This document shows, in pieces, positions 16,060 through 24,600 of a stretch of 33,621 nt of DNA. Position 1 is the stretch's first letter, and each line of letters starts with the position of its first letter. Source of the stretch: Streptomyces capoamus (GTDB lineage: Bacteria > Actinomycetota > Actinomycetes > Streptomycetales > Streptomycetaceae); assembly GCF_014654935.1 (NCBI RefSeq), contig NZ_BNBF01000003.1, positions 352,119 to 385,739 of the forward strand, given 5' to 3'. The notes beneath the pieces were generated by a model, which was given only the letters and a program-made list of their open reading frames with translations, was not told the origin of the DNA and ran no database searches. A program made the translations under genes and the position numbers.

Positions 16060-17352
16060 ATGGCCGATGAGATCACCTTCTGGGACTTTTCGAGGTCGCA
16101 GGCGCTCAGCCGCTACAACGGTTCGAGGATCGACGTGCGGGAGATCGCGGAACTGTGCCGGGTCCGCGGGGAGGCCGAAGCCGTCGACCCGCACCTCCCG
16201 TCCGCGGACGAGATGGCGGGAATCCATCCCCTGGCACTCAAGCGGCCCCGCCGGTGGGAGGCGGCGATCGCCGCGATGATCTACGCCTCCAGCGGGCAGC
16301 TTGCCCTGCGGGAGGAGATCATCAAGGCACGTGAGCTGCTGGACCGGCTTCCGAGACCCCAGCGGAGCGCCCTCACTGTGTCGCGCATGCTCGCGCTGGT
16401 CCCCACCATGATCGCCGGATTCCGCTTCAGCCGGCAGGGCGAGACGTTCAACCCGGAGGCCAACCGCTATCTGGAAGGCGCGCGTTTCCTGTCGTTGCTG
16501 CTGGAGGAGCGACCGGCCCTCGACGTGGAGATAGGACTGTGCGCACACCGGGCCGGCGTGACCGATCCGGTCCTTCCCGAGCACGTCAGCGCCACGGGCG
16601 CGAACCGCATGGTGGCGTTCGTGGCCTCCCTGCTGGACAACTCGCGGGCCGGGCAGCGCACGGTCAGCGTCTCCCAGCAGACGGCGACCGACCGGGCCGC
16701 CGGCACGGTGAACTCCCTCGTCTTCCTGCACTACGCGCACGCAGGCGAGCTGGAACACTTCCTGCGCACCCTCGACCGGCACGCCGACGACATGCGCGCG
16801 GTGCTGGCGCGGTACGACGCCGCCTCGGCGACGCGTTTCCGGTTCACCCCGCTCGATCCGTTCAGCGAGGTGGTGGAACGGGACATGGCGGAGGTGTTCG
16901 GCCCGGACTGGACCGGAGCGCCCACCGATCCGCGATGGAGACGCGGGAGCACGCTGGACTCGGCCGTCGAGGACGCGAAGGGGAAGATGGCGCGCTTCAT
17001 GCGGAACGCGCCGCTGGACATCGACCGGCTGCTCAGGCTGCACAAGGACTCCGAGAGTCCCAGCGAGCGGGGTGTGTCGGCGCTCCACTGGTTCGACCGG
17101 CACCAACGGCAGCCGCTCGACGTCCGGGCCCGTTACGACGTCGCCTTCCACCACCGCCTGGCCCTGACCACTCTGGAGAAGGACGGTGTGGGGATCGGCA
17201 TGGAAAGGGGATGGGACGCGTACCAGTGGCTGGCCTGGAGCGCCGCGTACGGTTCCGCCCGGTCGGCGATGCCGCTCCTGTACGCCCGGAGCTCGACGGA
17301 GCCCGAGAGCCACGTCTCCCTGCGGAGCTTCAACCTCCGGCAGTTCTGGTGA
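16060..17352 (+). CDS. Unrecognised 430-residue protein, last gene of the operon
   Basis: ATG 16060 follows AAGGA and lies 29 bases after the exporter stop, so it is probably in the same transcript. The protein begins MADEITFWDFSRSQALSRYN, has no signal peptide or membrane segment and is rich in predicted helices throughout. It contains many Arg and aromatic residues, with several His (for example HYAHAGELEHFL and DVAFHHRLALTTLEK) that could bind metal or haem, but I see no known motif. It ends FNLRQFW. Third-position GC bias and ribosome site support it being a real gene. Its place at the end of the cluster suggests a pathway-specific enzyme. I cannot assign a function. Confidence 0.7.
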   Translation: MADEITFWDFSRSQALSRYNGSRIDVREIAELCRVRGEAEAVDPHLPSADEMAGIHPLALKRPRRWEAAIAAMIYASSGQLALREEIIKARELLDRLPRPQRSALTVSRMLALVPTMIAGFRFSRQGETFNPEANRYLEGARFLSLLLEERPALDVEIGLCAHRAGVTDPVLPEHVSATGANRMVAFVASLLDNSRAGQRTVSVSQQTATDRAAGTVNSLVFLHYAHAGELEHFLRTLDRHADDMRAVLARYDAASATRFRFTPLDPFSEVVERDMAEVFGPDWTGAPTDPRWRRGSTLDSAVEDAKGKMARFMRNAPLDIDRLLRLHKDSESPSERGVSALHWFDRHQRQPLDVRARYDVAFHHRLALTTLEKDGVGIGMERGWDAYQWLAWSAAYGSARSAMPLLYARSSTEPESHVSLRSFNLRQFW

Positions 17353-17400
17353 AGGCGGGTCGCCGGCGGCTGAGGGTGTGGCGGACTGCGCCGACATCGG

Positions 17401-18069
17401 TCATGGTCGACGCGGCACCCGGTAGTAGTCGTCCGCGGGCAGGGTCAGGCGGTAGACGACGCCGTGCTGGTGTCGGATGCCGGCGACCGTGGCGTGCGGC
17501 GGCTCGTGCACACGCCGGTACACGCGGTGTTCCTCCTCCGGCTCCGGAAGAGTGCGGCCGGGGTGGTCCCGGTCGAGGACGTGCCCTGCGCGGACCCTGT
17601 CCCCGGGCGGGCCGGGGACCAGTTCCGTGCCGGTGCCGTCGTGCCCGTGCATGAAGGGGATCGGCGACAGGGGCCGGTCGCCCGCGGTGAGGATCGCGTC
17701 GATGGTGTCACCGGGAGGCAGGCAACTCGTGTAGTAGGCGGTCAGCCGTATCCGGCAGCGCACCTTGTACGCGGGCCGGCGTGGTGCGAACAGGTCCCGG
17801 TCGAGCGTTCCCGGTACGCAGTGGTCGTCGATGACCAGCAGACGCAGTGTCAACGGCGTCATCTCCTGGTACGCACCGGCGATCTCGCGCAGCCCGGCCT
17901 CGGAGGCGTGACGGGCCTGCCGCGCGGCTGCGCCGGAGCAGAGGCGGTGCGCTTTCCCTCGGCTGGTGGAGACGACGAGCGACAGGACCTTCTCGCGAAG
18001 GAGGTGGACGAGGAGAAGCGCCTTGCCGGCGCCGCGGAGGAAGACGGTCCTCGTCGGCCGGCGCCTCAC
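17401..18069 (-). CDS. Hypothetical protein, 222 residues
   Basis: GTG 18067-18069 overlaps the stop of the upstream membrane-protein gene as GTGA, which supports this start and translational coupling. The N-terminal 40 residues are basic with a moderately hydrophobic stretch (GKALLLVHLL). The rest is Pro/Arg/His-rich with a central part containing CVPGTLDRDLF and LTAYYTSCLPPGDTIDAIL, and no recognised domain. It might be a membrane-associated or exported partner of the upstream protein. It converges with the 430-residue gene, with 48 bases between the stops and no clear terminator. Confidence 0.55.
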   Translation of the reverse strand: MRRRPTRTVFLRGAGKALLLVHLLREKVLSLVVSTSRGKAHRLCSGAAARQARHASEAGLREIAGAYQEMTPLTLRLLVIDDHCVPGTLDRDLFAPRRPAYKVRCRIRLTAYYTSCLPPGDTIDAILTAGDRPLSPIPFMHGHDGTGTELVPGPPGDRVRAGHVLDRDHPGRTLPEPEEEHRVYRRVHEPPHATVAGIRHQHGVVYRLTLPADDYYRVPRRP

Positions 18070-18479
18070 GGCACCGGCCCCTTCGGCTGTGTGCCGGCAG
18101 GCTTCAGCGCCCCCTGCAGCAGGGAAGCGGCGGCCGTCAGCAGGACGTGGACCGCGAACCGGACGGCGTTCCCCGGCGTGCTGAAGCCCAGGTGCTGCAG
18201 CATGAGCGTGACCCAGGTGAAGAAGCCGACGACGACCGCGAGGTGGTTCCCGCGGACCCTCGCCAGCCTGAGCCCCGCCCAGAGGGCGAACGGGTAGAGG
18301 ACGACGACCGCTGCGTCGGCGGCCCAGTAGTAGGGGACACCGGCCAGCGCGTTGCGGTCGCTGTCCGCCGCGGTCAGGTGATCGAGCAGCGCCTCCACGG
18401 ACTCGAGGAGCTTGCAGGATCCGAAGGTGACGACCGCAGCCACAACGGCGGTTCTCGCGGCGCGCATCAGGTAGGCCAT
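18066..18479 (-). CDS. Small integral membrane protein, 137 residues
   Basis: ATG 18479 follows GAGGA on the minus strand. Four hydrophobic segments are visible: about residues 8-25 (RTAVVAAVVTFGSCKLLES), 52-70 (DAAVVVLYPFALWAGLRL), 78-97 (HLAVVVGFFTWVTLMLQHLG) and 106-122 (FAVHVLLTAAASLLQGAL). The layout is that of a four-helix membrane protein. No family is recognised. The gene lies directly downstream of the terminator of the large secreted protein, so it probably has its own promoter, and it is coupled to the 222-residue gene. Confidence 0.75.
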   Translation of the reverse strand: MAYLMRAARTAVVAAVVTFGSCKLLESVEALLDHLTAADSDRNALAGVPYYWAADAAVVVLYPFALWAGLRLARVRGNHLAVVVGFFTWVTLMLQHLGFSTPGNAVRFAVHVLLTAAASLLQGALKPAGTQPKGPVP

Positions 18480-18533
18480 GCCGTCGATCGTCCTCTGCTC
18501 GTGGAGTGTCTGGTATCCGTACGCCTACTCAAA

Positions 18534-18573
18534 GCCCCGGTGGGGAGAACCGACCGGCTCCCCCCACCGGGGC
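18534..18573 (-). terminator. Rho-independent-like terminator after the large secreted-protein gene
   Basis: GCCCCGGTGGGG at 18534-18545 pairs perfectly with CCCCACCGGGGC at 18562-18573 across a 16-base loop. The hairpin starts 18 bases after the stop of the minus-strand gene. The T-run is short (TTT), as is common for actinomycete terminators. Confidence 0.75.
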
Positions 18574-18590
18574 CTGGACCAGTGGACCGC

Positions 18591-21500
18591 TCAGCGGAGC
18601 GCGGCCTGGAACGCCTTCGCGTAGTTGGCCGTCCCGGAGATCTTCGGGTGGAACGACTTCATCGAGGACGGTTTGGAGTCCGCTTTGGCGTGCCCGGTCA
18701 GGACGATGCCGTGGATGGTCTCCGGGTCGCCGCAGATCGCCTGGCCGGCGAACGCGGACCGGGGGTCGGCGAAGACCGCGTTGTCCTGGTTGCGTGCGTT
18801 GGCGTCGTCGACCGCTCCCTTCATCTCGGTCGCGACGAGGTCACCCATGGCGTTCAGCCAGGGCCCCTCCTCGGTGCCGATGCCCACGACACACTGGCCG
18901 TCGCGTTCCAGCAGTCTCGGGTAGCCCATGAGGACGATCTTCGCCTTCGGGGCCTTCTCGTGGAGCGCGTCGAGGGTCTTGACCAGCCGGGGCCGGACCG
19001 TGTCGTGCGCCCACGTCGGCAGCCAGTCCTTCAGGGCGGGGGTGTTGTCGCCGGTCTTGTCCCCGGTGTCGGGGTCGCGGTTCTCGATCGACCCGTTCTG
19101 GCACACGTCCGTCAGCGCGGTGATGCACTTCTTGACGATGTCGCCGAAGGCCATGTCGTTGCCGCCGATGGACAGGGCGACGAGGGTGGTGTTCTGGTCG
19201 AGGTAACCCTGCTTGATCTGCGGGAGTTCCCCGGTCTGGGGGGTGTTGAGGATGTTGTAGTGACGGGCGCCGGAGCAGGCGACGAGATGGTAGTCCATGC
19301 GCGCGCTCCAGTTGTCGTCCAGCTCGCCGGTGGACAGCTGCTCACCGGGCAGGACGGCCCGGCGCGTCCAGGCGTACTTGGAGCGGTGGCAGTCGTCGCG
19401 CACCTTGTCCCCGTCCACCTTGCCGACGTAGTCGGACTCCGGATAGTAGTCGTCGCCGCCCGGGTCGGAGGCACCCTCACCGGAGGAGTAGGAGTCGCCC
19501 ATGCCGACGACCACGTTGTTCGGCTTGCCCGGGAGGGGCTGGAAGGCGACCGCGTCCCAGGCCACGTCCTCGTCGGCGGTGCCGTCGTCGGTGGCGTTGG
19601 TGAGGGTGACGGTGGGCGTGCCGGTGAAGTGGAAGGCGCCGAGGCTGACCCACCGGCCGGCTCGCTGTTCGACGATGCGGCCCGGGCTGGTGCTGTCCGA
19701 GCCACCGATCACATAGAGGGCCTGCCGGGTCTGGGCCCCCGTGTCGGGAAGGCGCACCATCACCCTCGCCCAGGAGACGCTCTTGTCGAGCGTCCAGGTG
19801 CCCTTGATGGTCATCAGCCCGCTGTCGCCGCCGAGATGGTGGACGTCGCGGGTGTGGGAGTACCAGAAGTGGCCGCCGTGACCGCCGCCGACCTGGTACA
19901 GGTCCCCCTTCGCCTCGTACTGTCCCAGGCCCGGGCCGGTCGCGGACGGGTCGGGGTTGAACGTGAACTGGAAGTGGCCGTCGTCGGCGGCGGCTTTGCA
20001 GTCGCTGTAGGACTGCGCGTTGTCGGGCGTGGACTCGACGATCAGCGCCCCGGCGGGGGCGGCGTTGCAGTCGGGGGTGCCGTACTGCAGCCGGTAGCCG
20101 CGCCCTGGTTCCGAGATCAGCGTCTCGTACTTGATGTTCTCGTGACCGCAGTCGGTGTCGCAGTACTTCTTCCACGTGGCGTTCTGTTCGTGCCACCAGT
20201 GGTGCCAGTCGCAGTCGGGAATGTGATCGACCTCGCAGCGCGGCGGGCTGCTGACCGCACAGCTGTTGGCGCTGGTGCAGAACGTGTCCAGCGGCGGCTT
20301 GATGTTGTTCCGCTCGGCCGGGGAAGTCCACCAGGCGGGACGGAAGCCGGCTGTGGCGTACCCGTCCTCGCCGGGCCAGTCCTGCCGGCCGGAGGTCGCG
20401 TAGGAGTAGCCGGTGTCGATGGACCAGGCGGCCCAGCCCATCACCTTCTCCTCGTACGGCCAGCGCTCGGGGTGCGCCGCGTCCGTGGGCACGCTCATGA
20501 ACGGAGAACGGTCCGGCGGGTACAGGGGATTGGCGGGATTGTTGTACCACCCGAGTCCCCATGCGCCGTGGTTCTCCGATGCCTTCGACTTCGGGTTGAA
20601 GCCGAGGTTGTAGTTCCACAGCGCGGTGAACCAGTTCTCCGGCTTGGACGGGTCGTCGTTGTTGACGGTGATGGTCTGCCCTGACTCGTGGAGTTCGTTC
20701 CACTTGTCGGCGAGGATGTACATCGAGGCGGCGACGTTGACCGCGTAGTCCAGGGCGACAGCGCGCTGCTTCTCCGGCGGGAGAGCGGTCTCGCCCTGCT
20801 TCTCGTGGCCTTTCATGCGCATGCCGTCGGTGACCTGGCCGACGCCGTAGCCGCAGTCTGAGTTGGCCCAGTGGATCTTCCAGTAGGCCTCGGTGGTGTC
20901 TCCCTTGTGGCCGTAGAACCCGGCGGTGGCGGCCAGGGGGTTGCCCATCTGGCCGGGTATCGCACCGGATTCGGCCTGCCACAGGTTGGATTCCTGCGCC
21001 AGCACTCCGAGCATCACCTGCGCGGGTATGCGGGCGCCGGCTTTGCCCTTCAGCGTGGGCGGAGGGAACAGGCCCTGGGGGTCGATGGAACCGAGGCCGG
21101 CCTGAGACCGCCATCCGCCCTGTTTGATGTACTGGGCGCGGAGCTGGCCGCGTACGGCCATGTCGACGGCCCACTCCACCTGATTCGGTGTCGGCTGCAG
21201 CGCCAGGGAATTGACGTCGTTGCGGGCGACGGAGCACCAGCGGTCGGTGTCGACCGGATCATTGGCCCTGGGGTCGCCCGCCCGGGGCGTCCGGACCGCC
21301 GGGTGGCCGGACGCGGCCAGGGCGGGGGAGAAGGATTCCTTCCCCGTGGGGCTGGTGGTGTCCGCCACGGATTGGGTGATCTTCTCGTCGGTCGAGGTCG
21401 CGGTGCTGACGACCGTCACCGCGGTGCCGGTGCCGCCGTCGACGGGCGGCTGCGCGGTGCGCTGCTGCGGTTCGGGCCGTGTGAAACCCTTGCCGGCATG

Positions 21501-22550
21501 GCTGATGCGGTCGAGCCCGGCGCGCATGCCGGGCATGAGGACCGGGTCGACGGCGAGACGGCCGAGGGTGGAGACGTGCGCGTCGGCCGGCGCGTCGAGG
21601 CGGGTGACCGGGCTGCCGGTGAGGCGGGTGGCCCCTGTCGGGCGGCCGGTGAGGAACACCCGACCGCCGTCGCCCTGGGCGAGGGCCAGGTCGCCGAGCT
21701 TTCCCGACGCGATGACGCCGGGCCTGCTGTCGCCGTGCCACAGCCGGGCGTGGGCCGTGGCGCCGTCGTGGTCGAGGAACGCGACCTGCCCGTCCGCGGT
21801 GGGCCGGATGTCGAACGGTGTGCTGTCGGTCGCGGCGAGCGTCCTGACGTGCGCGCCGGAGGGGTCGACGTGGACGACCTGGCGGCCGAGGGCGGCGACC
21901 AGGCCGTCCTTGACCGGCACGGCGGAGGTCAGCTGGCCCGCGGCCGTCGCGTCGGCGGTCGTCCTGCCCTCGGCGGTGACGGTGACCAGATGGGTCTTGT
22001 CGTCACGGAACGCCGAGAACACCGCCGTGTGGGTGGCGGAGTTGCAGGAGGGGTCGAAGTAGGCGAGAGACGCGGTGAAGGGCAGCTTCTTCACCTTGCC
22101 GGTGGTGAGGTCGACCACCGCGGTGAAGGCGCCGCCCTGCATGACGTCCGGCTTGTTGACGAAGGTGCGCGGCGCATAGACGGCAGCTGCGTGGTCACGG
22201 TCCATGAGGCAGGCGTTGCCGATCCACGCGTCCGCCGGCATGCCGGGTTCCGCGAGGGAGGCGACGGTCCGCCACTGGTACGCGTCCTTGCTGTCCGCGA
22301 CGAGCATCTTGAATCCGGAGGCGTCCGCTGCCGTGACCAGAGCCCGGTCCCCGGCGGTCTTCCAGTCCTTGCCCAGCTTCTTCGTGGGATCCGGTACCCG
22401 CTGTGGCGGGGTCGTCGGCGGTTGACTTCGTGCCTGCTCGGGTGGTGCGGCCGGTGCTGCCGTGGCCGGACCGGCGTGCAGCAGGCTGCCCGCCAGCGCT
22501 GCACAGGCCGCCGCGGCGGCCCAGGACATGTGTCGTTTCCTTGATCTCAA
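18591..22550 (-). CDS. Large secreted multidomain protein: transglycosylase-like, golvesin-like and SGNH-hydrolase regions
   Basis: This is a 1,319-residue protein. TTG 22550 gives a basic n-region (MRSRKRHMSW) before a hydrophobic signal segment ending near ATAA. ATG 22529 with a good AAGGAAA site is an alternative that loses the basic n-region. Residues about 60-350 look like repeated beta strands, perhaps a propeller. About 500-690 resembles a lysozyme/SLT fold, with QVMLGVLAQESNLW around a candidate catalytic Glu and a GYGVGQVTDGM segment. About 910-1005 resembles the golvesin C-terminal beta-sandwich. About 1010-1319 is an SGNH/GDSL hydrolase with GDSYSSG near 1020, GGND and a final FHP carrying the catalytic His. 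The mid region also holds many cysteines. It is likely an extracellular enzyme acting on cell-wall or surface polymers; natural substrates are unknown. Confidence 0.82.
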   Translation of the reverse strand: MRSRKRHMSWAAAAACAALAGSLLHAGPATAAPAAPPEQARSQPPTTPPQRVPDPTKKLGKDWKTAGDRALVTAADASGFKMLVADSKDAYQWRTVASLAEPGMPADAWIGNACLMDRDHAAAVYAPRTFVNKPDVMQGGAFTAVVDLTTGKVKKLPFTASLAYFDPSCNSATHTAVFSAFRDDKTHLVTVTAEGRTTADATAAGQLTSAVPVKDGLVAALGRQVVHVDPSGAHVRTLAATDSTPFDIRPTADGQVAFLDHDGATAHARLWHGDSRPGVIASGKLGDLALAQGDGGRVFLTGRPTGATRLTGSPVTRLDAPADAHVSTLGRLAVDPVLMPGMRAGLDRISHAGKGFTRPEPQQRTAQPPVDGGTGTAVTVVSTATSTDEKITQSVADTTSPTGKESFSPALAASGHPAVRTPRAGDPRANDPVDTDRWCSVARNDVNSLALQPTPNQVEWAVDMAVRGQLRAQYIKQGGWRSQAGLGSIDPQGLFPPPTLKGKAGARIPAQVMLGVLAQESNLWQAESGAIPGQMGNPLAATAGFYGHKGDTTEAYWKIHWANSDCGYGVGQVTDGMRMKGHEKQGETALPPEKQRAVALDYAVNVAASMYILADKWNELHESGQTITVNNDDPSKPENWFTALWNYNLGFNPKSKASENHGAWGLGWYNNPANPLYPPDRSPFMSVPTDAAHPERWPYEEKVMGWAAWSIDTGYSYATSGRQDWPGEDGYATAGFRPAWWTSPAERNNIKPPLDTFCTSANSCAVSSPPRCEVDHIPDCDWHHWWHEQNATWKKYCDTDCGHENIKYETLISEPGRGYRLQYGTPDCNAAPAGALIVESTPDNAQSYSDCKAAADDGHFQFTFNPDPSATGPGLGQYEAKGDLYQVGGGHGGHFWYSHTRDVHHLGGDSGLMTIKGTWTLDKSVSWARVMVRLPDTGAQTRQALYVIGGSDSTSPGRIVEQRAGRWVSLGAFHFTGTPTVTLTNATDDGTADEDVAWDAVAFQPLPGKPNNVVVGMGDSYSSGEGASDPGGDDYYPESDYVGKVDGDKVRDDCHRSKYAWTRRAVLPGEQLSTGELDDNWSARMDYHLVACSGARHYNILNTPQTGELPQIKQGYLDQNTTLVALSIGGNDMAFGDIVKKCITALTDVCQNGSIENRDPDTGDKTGDNTPALKDWLPTWAHDTVRPRLVKTLDALHEKAPKAKIVLMGYPRLLERDGQCVVGIGTEEGPWLNAMGDLVATEMKGAVDDANARNQDNAVFADPRSAFAGQAICGDPETIHGIVLTGHAKADSKPSSMKSFHPKISGTANYAKAFQAALR

Positions 22551-22676
22551 GACAGGACTTCCCCGTTCCTGAGTGATGGGATGGTCCGTGCCCTGGTGGA
22601 GGGCGCGGCGTGCCCGCCCGTGCCTGCAGCGAGCCAGGGGTGCGGGTGCTGCGAGAAGCCGGAGGAAGAGGGCCGG

Positions 22677-23069
22677 TCAGTCCGCCGTCCGCTGTGCGTC
22701 GAGGACCTGGACCCCGTCGAGAGCGTCCGCCGGCTCCCAGGGGATACGGACGCTGCCGGTGTAACTGCCGTGCGCGCCGACACGCTTGACGACCGTCTTG
22801 GTGAAGGCAGTGGGATCGTCGTCGCCGGAACCGAAGGTCACGGTGTAGGTGACCGGTCCGGGAGCCGTGTCGTTGTGGATGACGTATTCCGCGTACGCCG
22901 TCCGGTGTCCGCGGCCGTGGTCGACGCCGTAGCGCGTCACCTCGACCCGCGTTCTCTCACGGACAGGCGCGGAGGAGCTGTCGACCTGGGTCTCGATGTA
23001 CCAGGCGGCCGTACCGAAGACGACCGCGAACATCACCGGCAAGCCGACGACGGTTCTCCTGCTGGGCAT
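22677..23069 (-). CDS. Single-pass membrane-anchored or secreted hypothetical protein
   Basis: ATG 23069 follows GGGGAGGA with good spacing; the 130-residue product starts MPSRRTVVGLPV. One N-terminal hydrophobic segment (about residues 7-24, ending AAWYIETQ) lacks a clear cleavage site, so it is probably a signal anchor. The outside part of about 100 residues has alternating beta-like strands (TRVEVTRYGVDHG, TAYAEYVIHND, VTYTVTFGSGDD) that suggest a small immunoglobulin-like or beta-sandwich domain. No family is recognised. It lies 126 bases upstream of the large secreted-protein gene on the same strand. Confidence 0.7.
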   Translation of the reverse strand: MPSRRTVVGLPVMFAVVFGTAAWYIETQVDSSSAPVRERTRVEVTRYGVDHGRGHRTAYAEYVIHNDTAPGPVTYTVTFGSGDDDPTAFTKTVVKRVGAHGSYTGSVRIPWEPADALDGVQVLDAQRTAD

Positions 23070-23159
23070 GGAGGATCCTCCCCGACCGGCGCGCCTCACC
23101 TGTACCGGGAGGAGTGGTACAGGCGGGCGCGCCGGCGGTCTGCAGGGGTGGGAACGCCG

Positions 23160-24107
23160 TTACCGCTTGCCTGACGCGGCGAGAACGGCCCGAGCGTTGG
23201 CGATCAGCTTGGCGTTGTGTGCCTTCTGTGCCTGCAGCTGCTTGCTGTGAACGGCGATCTGCTTCGTCTGGTAGGCGATCTCCGCCTTGTACCAGACCGC
23301 CACGAGACGGCTGTTCTTCTTGCAGGTGACGTCCGCTGTGGCGGTCCGCACCTCCGCCCGCGAGGGCTTGGAAGCGGTACCGCCGCCGGGGGCGGACGGG
23401 AAGGCGGAGCCGGCGTCGAGGGGGGAGCGAAGGCTGTGGCCCGCCCGGTTCATGCACGACGACCACGCGGCGAGCGCCTTCACCACCGGCGCCTGCGCCT
23501 TCGTCGTTTCGAAGGACCGGGCGGACAGCTCACCGGCCGGGTCGGTGGGGTTGATGATGCCGACCTTCTGGTTCGCCTCTGGGATGCACGTCTCGTCGAG
23601 GACCTTGTCCCACGCGTCGGTGCGGTTCTCCGCCTTCTCCTCGGCGTCCGATTCGGCCTGCTCCTGGGAGGGGTCGACCGCGCCGGGGAGCTGATAGCCG
23701 TGTGTGCGGGCGGAGTTGTCGTCGGCGAGGCCGTAGCGGCGCTCCATGTTGGCCCCGTCGAAGCCGGCCGGGACGGTGTTGCTGGCCGAGGGCGGCTTGA
23801 AGGTGAACCCGTGATTCTGCATGCACGCCGTCTCGACCGCCGAGCGGGCGTCCTCGACCTGGGCGGTGTCGGCGTTGGGGAGCATGTAGTTCTCCACCGG
23901 CAGCCTCATGCCCTTCACGAGTCCGTGCTGGGGCACTCTCGGGGCCTGGGCGGGACGTGGAGCGGCCTCGGCCCGCGGCCGGCTTGCCGCCGCCTGGGCC
24001 GTGGTGCGGTCACTTGCCTGGCTGTGGTGAGTGGTGGCGTAGGCGGCGGTGGCGATGGTGGCACAGGCGGCGGCAGCTGCTGCCACCCGCACGGACTGGG
24101 CAAGCAC
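23160..24107 (-). CDS. Secreted hypothetical protein, 315 residues
   Basis: GTG 24107 follows GGAGGA and lies one base after the stop of the upstream gene, so translation is coupled. The signal peptide is alanine-rich, with probable cleavage after AYA near residue 24. The mature part has an Ala/Pro/Arg-rich linker. It then has a domain with four conserved-looking cysteines (ETACMQNHGF, DETCIPEAN, WSSCMNRAG, VTCKKN) that likely form two disulfides, and a C-terminal helical tail rich in Lys and Gln that may form a coiled coil. I know similar proteins to be common in Streptomyces, but not with a known function. Confidence 0.78.
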   Translation of the reverse strand: MLAQSVRVAAAAAACATIATAAYATTHHSQASDRTTAQAAASRPRAEAAPRPAQAPRVPQHGLVKGMRLPVENYMLPNADTAQVEDARSAVETACMQNHGFTFKPPSASNTVPAGFDGANMERRYGLADDNSARTHGYQLPGAVDPSQEQAESDAEEKAENRTDAWDKVLDETCIPEANQKVGIINPTDPAGELSARSFETTKAQAPVVKALAAWSSCMNRAGHSLRSPLDAGSAFPSAPGGGTASKPSRAEVRTATADVTCKKNSRLVAVWYKAEIAYQTKQIAVHSKQLQAQKAHNAKLIANARAVLAASGKR

Positions 24108-24108
24108 G

Positions 24109-24600
24109 TCAGTTCCTCCGCTGGGACTCGTTCTTGTTCTTCACGTTGGATGCGAGGTTGTGGGCCATGCCGTCCTTGCGGGGGAAGTACGTCGTGTAGC
24201 CCGAGTAGTTGGTGCTGGAGTACACGTTGTACGAGTGCGACGGGTCGTCGTTGGACCCGGATGCCGCGTTGCGGAAGATGCCCTGCTTGTAGCCCGCGTC
24301 GTCGTTGTAGCAGGCGTTGGCGTGGTAGTCGAAGGTGTAGCGGACCACCGTGGACTGGTTCGGCGAGTAGCCCCAGGAATTGGGAACCGACACGTTGGAC
24401 AGGAAGCACGAACCGTGCGACACCCACGTCTGCGACGACCGTGAGTTGAAGTGAAGACGGAAGCAGTACTTGTTGCCGGAGGACGAACAGATGTCGCTGT
24501 CGTATGAGGTCGCGGCGTAGGCGGATGACGTTCCGGCAAGAAGGGCGGCGCAGGCAGCGGCGGCTGTCAGGGCGGCTGCGGAGGCGCGTGTGCGGCCCAA
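24109..24600 (-). CDS. Small secreted cysteine-containing protein
   Basis: I chose TTG 24600 because GAGGGGG lies just upstream and it gives a proper signal peptide (MGRTRASAAALTAAAAC, cleavage near AYA at about residue 29). The open frame extends far upstream, but those residues are not protein-like. The mature protein is about 134 residues, with Cys at 38, 46, 65 and 97 (two probable disulfides). It is very rich in Ser, Asn and Tyr (TFDYHANACYND, STNYSGYTTYFPRKDG) and looks like a beta-rich extracellular domain of the small peptidase-inhibitor or bacteriocin-like size class. No family is assigned. It is first in a coupled pair with the 315-residue secreted protein. Confidence 0.7.
   Translation of the reverse strand: MGRTRASAAALTAAAACAALLAGTSSAYAATSYDSDICSSSGNKYCFRLHFNSRSSQTWVSHGSCFLSNVSVPNSWGYSPNQSTVVRYTFDYHANACYNDDAGYKQGIFRNAASGSNDDPSHSYNVYSSTNYSGYTTYFPRKDGMAHNLASNVKNKNESQRRN

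Noticed and set aside
14738..16060. A 440-codon minus-strand frame opposite the MFS exporter
   Set aside because: The plus-strand frame encodes a clear 12-helix transporter; the antisense product is Arg/Gly/His-rich and has no ribosome site.
17847..20684. A long plus-strand open frame of 945 codons
   Set aside because: It lies antisense to the large secreted-protein gene and its neighbours, which have signal peptides and recognisable domains; the antisense product is low-complexity with no domain. High GC makes long antisense frames common.
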